This document shows, one piece after another, positions 24,301 to 32,670 of a stretch of 44,326 nt of DNA. The stretch spans positions 1 through 44,326 of the forward strand of contig CAVFFT010000034.1 in the NCBI GenBank assembly GCA_963621885.1, read 5' to 3'. A model generated the notes under the pieces. It was not told the origin of the DNA and ran no database searches. It worked only from the letters and a program-made list of their open reading frames with translations. Source of the DNA: UMGS1519 sp963621885 (GTDB lineage: Bacteria > Actinomycetota > Coriobacteriia > Coriobacteriales > Eggerthellaceae). Each line of letters begins with the position of its first letter. Position 1 is the stretch's first letter. A program made the position numbers and the translations under genes.

Positions 24301-24585
24301 TCGGAAGAGCTGGCGGCAGAGAAGGGCATCAAGGCTGGCGACAAGGTTCATGTCTGGAACAATCGTGGTTCGGTCACGATCCCTGCTGTGGTCACGAAGC
24401 GAGTTAAGCCCCTTACGGTGAATGGCGAAACGAAGCATCTGGTAGGCATGACCCATCATTATGGCTGGGCTGGCGTGTTCGCTACCGACGACAGCATGGT
24501 GAATGACCTTACGCCAAATGTCGGCGACCCCAATAGCTTCATTCCCGAATACAAGGCATTCCTTGTGAACATCGAGAAAGCGTAA
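21370..24585 (+). CDS. fdhA: Formate dehydrogenase alpha subunit, Cys-type, first tandem copy
   Basis: This 1071-residue paralog of the Sec enzyme has Cys where FdhA1 has Sec (NQARV-C-HSSTVVGLAPTFGRG) and no GGTCT SECIS loop. It keeps the Tat signal TRRSFFKAAGAALATSMAF, the [4Fe-4S] motif CCYCAGGC with a later GLCPKG, and the MGD-binding regions. Cys-type enzymes of this family are usually slower but do not need selenium. The ATG at 21370 starts the Tat signal; a GTG at 21361 is in frame but adds three residues. fdhB follows 12 bases after the stop. The gene is repeated without visible change at 26648. Confidence 0.95.
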   Translation: MELTRRSFFKAAGAALATSMAFEFMQPSPALAVESSPEWKLVNTEEFTNICCYCAGGCGSLCSVRDGELINLEGDPDHPINEGGLCPKGATMFQLRNVVDPETGEIVKNPDRVTKPLVRRPGAKDWEDISWEQAIEEIARMVKDTRDETFVEKNEDGLTVNYTPAMASLGGSQQNSEEEYLILKMMRSLGIVAVDNQARVCHSSTVVGLAPTFGRGSMTSHWSDMANTDYILHCGSNSCESHPTSSLHLHRAHDKGAKWIVVDPRYTRTAEQADIYCPIRSGTDIAFYGGMYKYIIDNLIEPGLAEYTRTGKNPDNYNFEYLINYTNASYLLDPEFGFDVKSGHFSGWDEETKTYDVDTWHYQTESEEQWDTSATGDYNWVTKEGVPEFTPPAFTKPKKDATLQDPNCVYQQFKKHYERYDLDTVCNVCGMDKETLELVYKTYSESGAPGKSGTILYALGQTQHSYGGQNTRAMSILQLLLNNIGIPGGGVNALRGEPNVQGATDMAMLVDEQPGYLKWSNTTDRSTLRKWLESQTYSAGYYTNKPKFMVSALKEWFGENATVENDYGFDWWPKTPSGKGATNFTHINTFELMDQGIMKGYFNWGMNPCHSAPNAGFVRRSMAKLDWLVVADQVLTESATFWKAPDMKPEEVNTTVFYLPCALIYEKPGMILNSGRWIQYRFKACEPWDEAKTDYEMCDLIWTAIVDLYKKEGGANPDPILNTKWDYYVDGKIDPRPVAWALNGYRVAGTDCNTTTANPKVDLLKGYSELAADGSTSCGMWIYSGFWNNNDAPLEAAEQPCASRDRSDPTGLGLYPGWSYAWPNNRRILYNRASADTKGQPWNSERTLCKWNGTEWELNDNADFVAVKNEKPVEPNNNAFFMTWEQNARLICYGMVDAPMPEHYEPFESPLEENIMNGSLNNPCIKFANNESTAHADFHEFPYVATTYSVTEHWQTGGQTRMCPALIESMPTQFIEISEELAAEKGIKAGDKVHVWNNRGSVTIPAVVTKRVKPLTVNGETKHLVGMTHHYGWAGVFATDDSMVNDLTPNVGDPNSFIPEYKAFLVNIEKA

Positions 24586-24597
24586 GGAGGATAAGCG

Positions 24598-25527
24598 ATG
24601 AGTGAAATGGCAATTCTATTCGACTCCTCTAAGTGCACTGCTTGCAAGGGGTGTCAGGTTGCATGCAAATGCTGGAACAATCTTCCTTCTCCCACAGGGC
24701 TGAATGAATGCGCGTCAGCGTTTACCGGAACCTATCAAAACCCGCCTGATATCAACGGGAACACGCGTCTTATCATCACCTTCGATGAACGCGATACCGA
24801 TAGTCAGAAGGGTGTCGCCTGGGCGTTTGGCCGCAGGTCTTGCCAGCATTGCACCAATGCGGCTTGTGTCACCGTTTGCCCTTCGGGGACTTTGTACAAG
24901 GACAAGGAAACGGGCATGGTGACCGTTGACGAATCCAAGTGCATTGGCTGTCAGCGCTGCTCAGCGGCATGTCCTTATGATGTTCCGCAATATGGCGGAT
25001 CGAAGGGCACCATTAACAAATGCACGGGCTGTGTCGATCGAATTCAAAACGGCATGGAGCCCGCTTGCGTGGCAACGTGCCAGCCAAACGCATTGCAGTT
25101 TGGCGAGCGCGATGAAATGCTTGCCCAGGCACAAGCTCGCGTGGAGTGGCTGCATGAAAAAGGCTATAACGATGCTGTCGTGTACGGAGATACCGAAATG
25201 GACGGGCTGCATGTGATTCAGGTGCTGAAGTATGGCATCGAGGCCCATGGCCAGGTCGAAAAGCCTGCAATCAACCCGGTCACAACGCTTACGGAAATAA
25301 TGAAGCCTGTTGCGGCGGTTGGCATGGGCGCCACCGTTGCTGGCTTGGCAGCCATGTTTGGTCTCGCGCATGGCTACAAGCGTGACACGCTTGTCTACAA
25401 CGAGGAAACCAAAGATACCCTTTCGGTGGAAACCGGCGATGTGGTAAAGCAGGGCGACCCGCAGGATACCCGTACATTCAAGGAAGCGCTCACCGAGAAT
25501 CTCGGGAAAGGAGCTGAAAATGAGTAA
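24598..25527 (+). CDS. fdhB: Formate dehydrogenase beta subunit, first tandem copy
   Basis: The 309-residue FeS subunit pairs with the Cys-type FdhA. Four cluster motifs are seen (CTACKGCQVACKC, CQHCTNAACVTVCPSG, CIGCQRCSAACPYDVP, CTGCVDRIQNGMEPACVATCQPN), with a C-terminal anchor helix AVGMGATVAGLAAMFGLAHG. It differs from FdhB1 mainly between residues 30 and 60. AAGGAGG lies upstream of its ATG, and its stop overlaps the fdhC start. Confidence 0.95.
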   Translation: MSEMAILFDSSKCTACKGCQVACKCWNNLPSPTGLNECASAFTGTYQNPPDINGNTRLIITFDERDTDSQKGVAWAFGRRSCQHCTNAACVTVCPSGTLYKDKETGMVTVDESKCIGCQRCSAACPYDVPQYGGSKGTINKCTGCVDRIQNGMEPACVATCQPNALQFGERDEMLAQAQARVEWLHEKGYNDAVVYGDTEMDGLHVIQVLKYGIEAHGQVEKPAINPVTTLTEIMKPVAAVGMGATVAGLAAMFGLAHGYKRDTLVYNEETKDTLSVETGDVVKQGDPQDTRTFKEALTENLGKGAENE

Positions 25528-26275
25528 TCACGCTATTCCCGTGGATGAGAAGTCCAAGGCGGCTGATGAGGAATTCCTGAAAGAGCGTGCCAATAAGCAG
25601 CGATTTATCAAGCGTCATTCGCGTCAGGCTCGTTGGACGCATGGCATTACCGTCAGCTGCTGCATATGGCTGATGATTTCAGGCTGCTTCGTGTTCATTC
25701 CTCCGCTGGCGCAGCTGGTCGGCCCCGATGTGGTGTTTATCATGAGAATGAGCCATCGCGTTATCGGCATTACGTTCGTGCTTGTTCCTCTGATCAGCGC
25801 CATCATGGCTCCGAAGGGGGTCGCCCATATTTGGCACAACAATGTGTGCACCTGGACCAGCGACGATAAGCTTTGGATGAAGCTGTTCTTCCCGTATCTG
25901 TTTATGGCCAAGTGGATCCACATGCCCGACCAGGACGAGCAGAAGTCCGGTCAGCGTTTTGCCGACGGCATGCTGTGGATTTGCGGATTCGTCATGGCCA
26001 TCACGGGCGTGCTGCTTCTGCTGGGCGAGCTGTTCATCGATTTCTCCGGCGGGGTTCATTCGGTCCTTCTGCTTCTGCACGACATCTTCTTCCTGCTCAT
26101 GGCGATTTTCGCTTGCGCCCATATCTTCCTGGGTGCGGGTATCTTCCAGCCGTATCGCGGCATGTGGAAGGTCATGTGGAAAGACGGTCTGATCTCCGAG
26201 TCCGACGCGTTGTACCACTGGGGCCATTGGGCTCGCGAAGAGCTTGACGAGGGTAAAAACGTCGTCAAGAAGTAG
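25520..26275 (+). CDS. fdhC: Formate dehydrogenase cytochrome b subunit, hybrid middle copy
   Basis: The 251-residue four-helix cytochrome b has histidines as in FdnI. Its first 200 residues match the third copy, but its last part (nucleotides from about 26123) is identical to fdhC1, ending AREELDEGKNVVKK instead of ARKELDEGKNVVEK. It is therefore a crossover product between the two paralogs, in frame and apparently functional. The ATG overlaps the fdhB stop, with AAAGGAG upstream. Confidence 0.94.
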   Translation: MSNHAIPVDEKSKAADEEFLKERANKQRFIKRHSRQARWTHGITVSCCIWLMISGCFVFIPPLAQLVGPDVVFIMRMSHRVIGITFVLVPLISAIMAPKGVAHIWHNNVCTWTSDDKLWMKLFFPYLFMAKWIHMPDQDEQKSGQRFADGMLWICGFVMAITGVLLLLGELFIDFSGGVHSVLLLLHDIFFLLMAIFACAHIFLGAGIFQPYRGMWKVMWKDGLISESDALYHWGHWAREELDEGKNVVKK

Positions 26276-26292
26276 TGGTCCGATTCGATGAG

Positions 26293-26323
26293 GGAGCCGT
26301 TCACCATGTTGCGGGACGGCTCC
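26293..26323 (+). terminator. Terminator after the hybrid fdhC
   Basis: This is the same GGAGCCGT/ACGGCTCC hairpin and pyrimidine tract as after fdhC1, carried along by the duplication. Confidence 0.7.
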
Positions 26324-26452
26324 TTCCCCCTTCTCTTTTACGCGTACGATTACGCGACTATGGCACGATATGTTCCCGCTTGACCCGGATCTCATCACTC
26401 TTTCATGCTGAATTGCCTTTCAGTATTCTTCGGGTTGAGCGGGGGCTCCTTT

Positions 26453-26498
26453 ATTCTCGAGCGAGAATGTCATTCATTCTCAGTCAAGAATGAATGAC
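26453..26498. promoter_or_regulatory. Second copy of the paired operator boxes
   Basis: Boxes at 26453-26468 and 26477-26492, with the 12-bp inverted repeat at 26469-26498, are identical to those before fdhA2. The duplicated operon therefore carries its own control region. Confidence 0.65.
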
Positions 26499-26647
26499 GC
26501 CTCTGTGTCCACTTGTCGATTCTTCGCAAACATAAGCCCCGTTTTGATCGGCCGCGGGACGCGGCGTCTTTCTATGCTTTTCCTTGATGAGATCTATTCA
26601 TTTTTGAATAGAGAAGTAAAGGCAAAGCATGAAAGAGAGTGAGAGAT

Positions 26648-29600
26648 ATGGAGCTTACCCGTCGTAGCTTCTTCAAGGCTGCTGGTGCCGCTCTTGCAAC
26701 CAGCATGGCCTTCGAATTTATGCAGCCTTCGCCTGCATTGGCGGTTGAGTCCTCTCCCGAATGGAAGCTTGTCAACACCGAGGAGTTCACCAACATCTGC
26801 TGCTACTGTGCTGGTGGCTGTGGTTCGTTGTGCTCGGTACGTGATGGCGAGCTTATCAATTTGGAGGGCGATCCCGACCATCCAATCAACGAAGGTGGCC
26901 TGTGCCCCAAGGGCGCAACGATGTTCCAGCTGCGTAATGTCGTTGATCCCGAGACCGGCGAGATTGTGAAGAATCCCGATCGTGTCACCAAGCCTCTTGT
27001 TCGCCGACCTGGCGCTAAAGATTGGGAAGACATTAGCTGGGAGCAGGCAATTGAGGAAATCGCCCGTATGGTTAAGGATACGCGCGACGAAACCTTTGTC
27101 GAAAAGAATGAAGACGGGCTGACGGTCAACTACACGCCGGCCATGGCTTCGCTTGGCGGCAGCCAGCAGAATTCCGAAGAAGAGTATCTCATCTTGAAGA
27201 TGATGCGCTCTTTGGGCATTGTCGCCGTGGATAACCAGGCGCGCGTTTGCCACAGCTCCACCGTTGTCGGCTTGGCTCCCACGTTTGGCCGCGGTTCCAT
27301 GACCAGCCATTGGTCGGATATGGCTAACACCGACTACATTCTGCACTGCGGTTCCAACAGCTGCGAGAGCCACCCCACTTCTTCGCTGCATCTGCATCGC
27401 GCACACGACAAGGGCGCCAAGTGGATTGTTGTTGATCCGCGCTATACCCGCACTGCCGAACAGGCCGATATTTATTGCCCCATTCGCAGCGGCACGGATA
27501 TCGCTTTCTACGGCGGCATGTACAAGTACATCATCGACAACCTGATCGAGCCGGGCCTCGCGGAGTACACCCGTACCGGCAAGAATCCCGACAACTACAA
27601 CTTCGAATATCTCATCAACTACACCAACGCTTCTTACCTGCTGGATCCCGAATTCGGCTTCGATGTCAAGAGCGGCCACTTCAGCGGTTGGGACGAGGAG
27701 ACCAAAACCTACGACGTTGATACCTGGCACTACCAAACCGAGTCGGAAGAGCAGTGGGATACCTCCGCGACTGGCGACTACAACTGGGTTACCAAAGAAG
27801 GCGTGCCGGAGTTCACTCCGCCCGCTTTCACCAAGCCTAAGAAGGATGCCACTCTGCAAGACCCGAACTGCGTATACCAGCAGTTCAAGAAGCACTATGA
27901 GCGCTATGACCTCGATACGGTATGCAATGTCTGCGGCATGGACAAGGAAACCCTGGAGTTGGTGTACAAGACCTATTCCGAGTCGGGCGCTCCCGGCAAA
28001 TCGGGCACCATTCTTTATGCGCTCGGCCAAACGCAGCATAGCTACGGCGGCCAGAACACCCGCGCAATGTCCATCCTTCAGCTGCTGCTGAACAACATCG
28101 GCATTCCTGGCGGCGGTGTTAACGCTCTTCGCGGTGAGCCCAACGTACAGGGCGCAACCGACATGGCCATGCTGGTTGACGAACAGCCTGGTTATCTGAA
28201 GTGGTCGAACACCACCGACCGTTCCACCCTGCGCAAGTGGCTTGAATCGCAGACCTATTCCGCGGGCTACTACACCAACAAGCCCAAGTTCATGGTTTCC
28301 GCCCTGAAGGAATGGTTTGGCGAAAACGCCACTGTTGAAAACGACTATGGTTTTGATTGGTGGCCGAAGACCCCCTCTGGCAAGGGCGCAACCAATTTCA
28401 CCCATATCAACACCTTCGAGCTTATGGACCAGGGCATTATGAAGGGCTACTTCAACTGGGGCATGAACCCCTGCCATAGCGCCCCGAATGCCGGCTTTGT
28501 TCGCCGCTCAATGGCCAAGCTTGATTGGCTGGTTGTGGCCGACCAGGTTCTTACCGAATCGGCAACCTTCTGGAAGGCTCCCGACATGAAGCCCGAGGAG
28601 GTCAACACCACGGTGTTCTACCTGCCCTGCGCTTTGATTTACGAAAAGCCCGGCATGATCCTGAACTCCGGCCGTTGGATTCAGTACCGTTTCAAGGCTT
28701 GCGAGCCGTGGGACGAAGCCAAGACCGACTACGAGATGTGCGACCTTATTTGGACGGCTATTGTCGACCTGTATAAGAAAGAGGGCGGCGCAAACCCCGA
28801 TCCTATCCTCAATACCAAGTGGGATTACTATGTCGATGGCAAGATCGACCCGCGCCCTGTTGCTTGGGCTTTGAACGGTTATCGTGTCGCCGGCACCGAC
28901 TGCAACACCACCACGGCTAACCCCAAAGTCGACCTGCTGAAGGGCTATTCCGAACTGGCGGCCGATGGTTCCACCTCTTGCGGCATGTGGATCTATTCTG
29001 GCTTCTGGAACAACAACGACGCGCCTCTTGAGGCGGCAGAGCAGCCATGCGCTTCGCGCGACAGGTCCGATCCTACCGGACTCGGTTTGTATCCGGGCTG
29101 GAGTTACGCGTGGCCGAACAATCGTCGCATTCTGTATAACCGCGCGTCTGCCGATACCAAGGGACAGCCCTGGAATTCCGAACGCACGTTATGCAAGTGG
29201 AATGGCACGGAGTGGGAGCTTAACGACAACGCCGACTTTGTTGCCGTCAAAAACGAAAAGCCTGTTGAGCCGAACAACAATGCGTTCTTTATGACATGGG
29301 AGCAGAATGCGCGCCTGATTTGCTACGGCATGGTGGACGCTCCGATGCCAGAGCATTATGAGCCATTCGAGAGTCCTCTTGAAGAGAACATCATGAACGG
29401 ATCGCTCAACAATCCTTGCATCAAGTTTGCCAATAACGAGTCGACGGCTCATGCCGATTTCCACGAGTTCCCTTATGTGGCAACGACGTATTCGGTTACC
29501 GAGCATTGGCAGACCGGCGGTCAGACCCGCATGTGCCCCGCCCTCATCGAATCCATGCCGACGCAATTCATCGAGATTTCGGAAGAGCTGGCGGCAGAGA

Positions 29601-29863
29601 AGGGCATCAAGGCTGGCGACAAGGTTCATGTCTGGAACAATCGTGGTTCGGTCACGATCCCTGCTGTGGTCACGAAGCGAGTTAAGCCCCTTACGGTGAA
29701 TGGCGAAACGAAGCATCTGGTAGGCATGACCCATCATTATGGCTGGGCTGGCGTGTTCGCTACCGACGACAGCATGGTGAATGACCTTACGCCAAATGTC
29801 GGCGACCCCAATAGCTTCATTCCCGAATACAAGGCATTCCTTGTGAACATCGAGAAAGCGTAA
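26648..29863 (+). CDS. fdhA: Formate dehydrogenase alpha subunit, Cys-type, second tandem copy
   Basis: The 1071-residue product is identical to that of 21370-24585, with the same Tat signal, [4Fe-4S] cysteines and catalytic Cys. The duplicate doubles gene dose of the selenium-independent enzyme. It has its own leader, identical to the other copy, so both should be expressed alike. Confidence 0.95.
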   Translation: MELTRRSFFKAAGAALATSMAFEFMQPSPALAVESSPEWKLVNTEEFTNICCYCAGGCGSLCSVRDGELINLEGDPDHPINEGGLCPKGATMFQLRNVVDPETGEIVKNPDRVTKPLVRRPGAKDWEDISWEQAIEEIARMVKDTRDETFVEKNEDGLTVNYTPAMASLGGSQQNSEEEYLILKMMRSLGIVAVDNQARVCHSSTVVGLAPTFGRGSMTSHWSDMANTDYILHCGSNSCESHPTSSLHLHRAHDKGAKWIVVDPRYTRTAEQADIYCPIRSGTDIAFYGGMYKYIIDNLIEPGLAEYTRTGKNPDNYNFEYLINYTNASYLLDPEFGFDVKSGHFSGWDEETKTYDVDTWHYQTESEEQWDTSATGDYNWVTKEGVPEFTPPAFTKPKKDATLQDPNCVYQQFKKHYERYDLDTVCNVCGMDKETLELVYKTYSESGAPGKSGTILYALGQTQHSYGGQNTRAMSILQLLLNNIGIPGGGVNALRGEPNVQGATDMAMLVDEQPGYLKWSNTTDRSTLRKWLESQTYSAGYYTNKPKFMVSALKEWFGENATVENDYGFDWWPKTPSGKGATNFTHINTFELMDQGIMKGYFNWGMNPCHSAPNAGFVRRSMAKLDWLVVADQVLTESATFWKAPDMKPEEVNTTVFYLPCALIYEKPGMILNSGRWIQYRFKACEPWDEAKTDYEMCDLIWTAIVDLYKKEGGANPDPILNTKWDYYVDGKIDPRPVAWALNGYRVAGTDCNTTTANPKVDLLKGYSELAADGSTSCGMWIYSGFWNNNDAPLEAAEQPCASRDRSDPTGLGLYPGWSYAWPNNRRILYNRASADTKGQPWNSERTLCKWNGTEWELNDNADFVAVKNEKPVEPNNNAFFMTWEQNARLICYGMVDAPMPEHYEPFESPLEENIMNGSLNNPCIKFANNESTAHADFHEFPYVATTYSVTEHWQTGGQTRMCPALIESMPTQFIEISEELAAEKGIKAGDKVHVWNNRGSVTIPAVVTKRVKPLTVNGETKHLVGMTHHYGWAGVFATDDSMVNDLTPNVGDPNSFIPEYKAFLVNIEKA

Positions 29864-29875
29864 GGAGGATAAGCG

Positions 29876-30805
29876 ATGAGTGAAATGGCAATTCTATTCG
29901 ACTCCTCTAAGTGCACTGCTTGCAAGGGGTGTCAGGTTGCATGCAAATGCTGGAACAATCTTCCTTCTCCCACAGGGCTGAATGAATGCGCGTCAGCGTT
30001 TACCGGAACCTATCAAAACCCGCCTGATATCAACGGGAACACGCGTCTTATCATCACCTTCGATGAACGCGATACCGATAGTCAGAAGGGTGTCGCCTGG
30101 GCGTTTGGCCGCAGGTCTTGCCAGCATTGCACCAATGCGGCTTGTGTCACCGTTTGCCCTTCGGGGACTTTGTACAAGGACAAGGAAACGGGCATGGTGA
30201 CCGTTGACGAATCCAAGTGCATTGGCTGTCAGCGCTGCTCAGCGGCATGTCCTTATGATGTTCCGCAATATGGCGGATCGAAGGGCACCATTAACAAATG
30301 CACGGGCTGTGTCGATCGAATTCAAAACGGCATGGAGCCCGCTTGCGTGGCAACGTGCCAGCCAAACGCATTGCAGTTTGGCGAGCGCGATGAAATGCTT
30401 GCCCAGGCACAAGCTCGCGTGGAGTGGCTGCATGAAAAAGGCTATAACGATGCTGTCGTGTACGGAGATACCGAAATGGACGGGCTGCATGTGATTCAGG
30501 TGCTGAAGTATGGCATCGAGGCCCATGGCCAGGTCGAAAAGCCTGCAATCAACCCGGTCACAACGCTTACGGAAATAATGAAGCCTGTTGCGGCGGTTGG
30601 CATGGGCGCCACCGTTGCTGGCTTGGCAGCCATGTTTGGTCTCGCGCATGGCTACAAGCGTGACACGCTTGTCTACAACGAGGAAACCAAAGATACCCTT
30701 TCGGTGGAAACCGGCGATGTGGTAAAGCAGGGCGACCCGCAGGATACCCGTACATTCAAGGAAGCGCTCACCGAGAATCTCGGGAAAGGAGCTGAAAATG
30801 AGTAA
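29876..30805 (+). CDS. fdhB: Formate dehydrogenase beta subunit, second tandem copy
   Basis: The 309-residue FeS subunit is identical to the product of 24598-25527, with AAGGAGG upstream and the same stop/start overlap with fdhC. Confidence 0.95.
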   Translation: MSEMAILFDSSKCTACKGCQVACKCWNNLPSPTGLNECASAFTGTYQNPPDINGNTRLIITFDERDTDSQKGVAWAFGRRSCQHCTNAACVTVCPSGTLYKDKETGMVTVDESKCIGCQRCSAACPYDVPQYGGSKGTINKCTGCVDRIQNGMEPACVATCQPNALQFGERDEMLAQAQARVEWLHEKGYNDAVVYGDTEMDGLHVIQVLKYGIEAHGQVEKPAINPVTTLTEIMKPVAAVGMGATVAGLAAMFGLAHGYKRDTLVYNEETKDTLSVETGDVVKQGDPQDTRTFKEALTENLGKGAENE

Positions 30806-31553
30806 TCACGCTATTCCCGTGGATGAGAAGTCCAAGGCGGCTGATGAGGAATTCCTGAAAGAGCGTGCCAATAAGCAGCGATTTATCAAGCGTCATTCGC
30901 GTCAGGCTCGTTGGACGCATGGCATTACCGTCAGCTGCTGCATATGGCTGATGATTTCAGGCTGCTTCGTGTTCATTCCTCCGCTGGCGCAGCTGGTCGG
31001 CCCCGATGTGGTGTTTATCATGAGAATGAGCCATCGCGTTATCGGCATTACGTTCGTGCTTGTTCCTCTGATCAGCGCCATCATGGCTCCGAAGGGGGTC
31101 GCCCATATTTGGCACAACAATGTGTGCACCTGGACCAGCGACGATAAGCTTTGGATGAAGCTGTTCTTCCCGTATCTGTTTATGGCCAAGTGGATCCACA
31201 TGCCCGACCAGGACGAGCAGAAGTCCGGTCAGCGTTTTGCCGACGGCATGCTGTGGATTTGCGGATTCGTCATGGCCATCACGGGCGTGCTGCTTCTGCT
31301 GGGCGAGCTGTTCATCGATTTCTCCGGCGGGGTTCATTCGGTCCTTCTGCTTCTGCACGACATCTTCTTCCTGCTCATGGCGATTTTCGCTTGCGCCCAT
31401 ATCTTCCTGGGTGCGGGTATCTTCCAACCGTACCGCGGCATGTGGAAGGTCATGTGGAAAGACGGTCTGATCTCCGAATCCGACGCGTTGTACCACTGGG
31501 GCCATTGGGCTCGCAAAGAACTTGACGAGGGTAAAAACGTCGTCGAGAAGTAG
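30798..31553 (+). CDS. fdhC: Formate dehydrogenase cytochrome b subunit, third copy (native 3' end)
   Basis: The 251-residue cytochrome b is identical to the middle copy up to about base 31426, then shows several base changes and ends ARKELDEGKNVVEK. This is the original 3' end of the Cys-type operon, before the duplication. Helices and heme histidines are intact. A terminator lies 20 bases downstream, then fdhE. Confidence 0.94.
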   Translation: MSNHAIPVDEKSKAADEEFLKERANKQRFIKRHSRQARWTHGITVSCCIWLMISGCFVFIPPLAQLVGPDVVFIMRMSHRVIGITFVLVPLISAIMAPKGVAHIWHNNVCTWTSDDKLWMKLFFPYLFMAKWIHMPDQDEQKSGQRFADGMLWICGFVMAITGVLLLLGELFIDFSGGVHSVLLLLHDIFFLLMAIFACAHIFLGAGIFQPYRGMWKVMWKDGLISESDALYHWGHWARKELDEGKNVVEK

Positions 31554-31573
31554 TGGTTAGATTCTTCTGGGAG

Positions 31574-31603
31574 GCCGTCATGCTGGGAGGCATGGCGGCT
31601 TTT
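31574..31603 (+). terminator. Terminator after the third fdh operon
   Basis: GCCGTCATGC pairs with GCATGGCGGC (one G-T pair) around a six-base loop, followed by TTTT. It separates the fdh operons from fdhE, which would need read-through or its own promoter. Confidence 0.85.
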
Positions 31604-31704
31604 CCGTTTCTGGAAATTAATGCCCGGTAGGGGCTTTGCGCTGGAAAATCCCTTATCAATGCGCGAAAATCCAAGAAGTACTCAATGTGTAAGGAGCGAC
31701 CCCC

Positions 31705-32595
31705 ATGAACTTCAAGCTTATAGATCGCGTTATTGCGGCATACGAATCCGATTTGTCCGATGCCTACGTGAAACGCCTTCGCTTCTTCCGCGGTTTATGG
31801 GAGGAAATGGACCGCTGGTCGAAGGGTCCCTCGACGGCTGAGAAGCACTATGCGGTTCCTTCTGTCGAAAAGCTGGAAGAGGCCTGGACGGCGAATCGTC
31901 CCGTGTTCTCGTTCGCTCCTCCGAAGATCTACAAGAGTCGTTTCACGGCGATATGCTACAGCCTTCGCAATTACGTGTGTGATGAGGGCGGCTTGAGCGA
32001 AGAGGATGCCAAGGCGCTTCGTGAGGTTGACTTCAATGTGCTCGTTAAAGAGGAGGACATGGAGCTTGCGGCAAGCGACCCCGAGGCGTTTGTCGGCGCG
32101 CTGCTTTCGACTGCTTACGAACAGGAGATTCCTTCTGCAGCGGCTCACATGGTTGCCATGATTGGCATGATGGCATTGCGTGTCGATCTGGAGCTTGTGG
32201 CTCAGGCAGTGGCAAAGGAGCAGCGCAAGATCGAGAAATTGAATCAGAATCCGCTTACCTGTCCCGTGTGCGGGAGCACGCCCGCACTGGCTAAGGTTGG
32301 CGGCGAAAGCCCCACTGAAGGTCGTGGTCGCGTCCTGTATTGCCAGCAATGCGGGAACAAATGGGCATTCGAGCGCATTCGTTGCGCCCGGTGCGGCACG
32401 CAGAACCCTCAGCATCTGCATTACTTCAACATTGAGGGTGACGACGCTCATCGCATTCACAAGTGCGACGAATGCAACGGCTATATTCGCACGGTGTTTG
32501 TTGAGGACGCCCTGCGCCCGTTCTCTTACGAGGTCGAGGAAGTCGTTACCGCAAAGCTTGACGCTATCGCCCGTGACCCAAAGTTCCAGGCGTAA
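31705..32595 (+). CDS. fdhE: Formate dehydrogenase accessory protein FdhE
   Basis: This 296-residue cytoplasmic protein is needed for active membrane formate dehydrogenases. It ends in a double rubredoxin-like metal site: CPVCGSTPALAKV, then YCQQCGNKWAFERIRCARCG and HKCDECNGYI, the FdhE signature. The N-terminal helical part (LRFFRGLWEEMDRW) also fits. AAGGAG precedes the ATG. One copy would serve all three FDH operons. Confidence 0.93.
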   Translation: MNFKLIDRVIAAYESDLSDAYVKRLRFFRGLWEEMDRWSKGPSTAEKHYAVPSVEKLEEAWTANRPVFSFAPPKIYKSRFTAICYSLRNYVCDEGGLSEEDAKALREVDFNVLVKEEDMELAASDPEAFVGALLSTAYEQEIPSAAAHMVAMIGMMALRVDLELVAQAVAKEQRKIEKLNQNPLTCPVCGSTPALAKVGGESPTEGRGRVLYCQQCGNKWAFERIRCARCGTQNPQHLHYFNIEGDDAHRIHKCDECNGYIRTVFVEDALRPFSYEVEEVVTAKLDAIARDPKFQA

Positions 32596-32619
32596 GATGA
32601 GCCGCGAGGCATAGACTTG

Positions 32620-32645
32620 AAGGCGGCCTTAAGGGTCGCCTTTTT
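32620..32645 (+). terminator. Terminator after fdhE
   Basis: AAGGCGGCC pairs with GGGTCGCCTT (one G-T pair) with a short TTAA loop and runs into TTTTT, 25 bases after the fdhE stop. The methyltransferase start lies 26 bases further on. Confidence 0.8.
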
Positions 32646-32670
32646 GTTGGTCGGAAGTGGGAGGACCTCA

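Larger units (their letters stand above)
20845..26122 (+). repeat. Tandem duplication unit 1 (5278 bp)
   Basis: This unit comprises the 3' part of fdhC1, the intergenic region, fdhA2, fdhB2 and the 5' part of fdhC2. Every segment I compared matches unit 2 at an offset of exactly 5278, and the encoded FdhA and FdhB proteins are identical. Both unit borders lie in a 26-base block (20845-20870, 26123-26148, 31401-31426) common to all three fdhC genes. No transposase or terminal inverted repeats are present. Confidence 0.93.
26123..31400 (+). repeat. Tandem duplication unit 2 (5278 bp)
   Basis: This unit repeats 20845-26122 base for base wherever I compared lines, including the intergenic terminator and operators. 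The identity continues 26 bases further to 31426 and then ends: the third fdhC reads CCAACCGTACCGC where the others read CCAGCCGTATCGC. The lack of visible divergence implies very recent origin, or a collapsed or expanded assembly. Confidence 0.93.

Noticed and set aside
20845..31426. A transposon or prophage as cause of the 5278-bp repeat
   Set aside because: No transposase, integrase, terminal inverted repeats or target-site duplications are seen. The borders fall within paralogous fdhC sequence, which explains the event by recombination.
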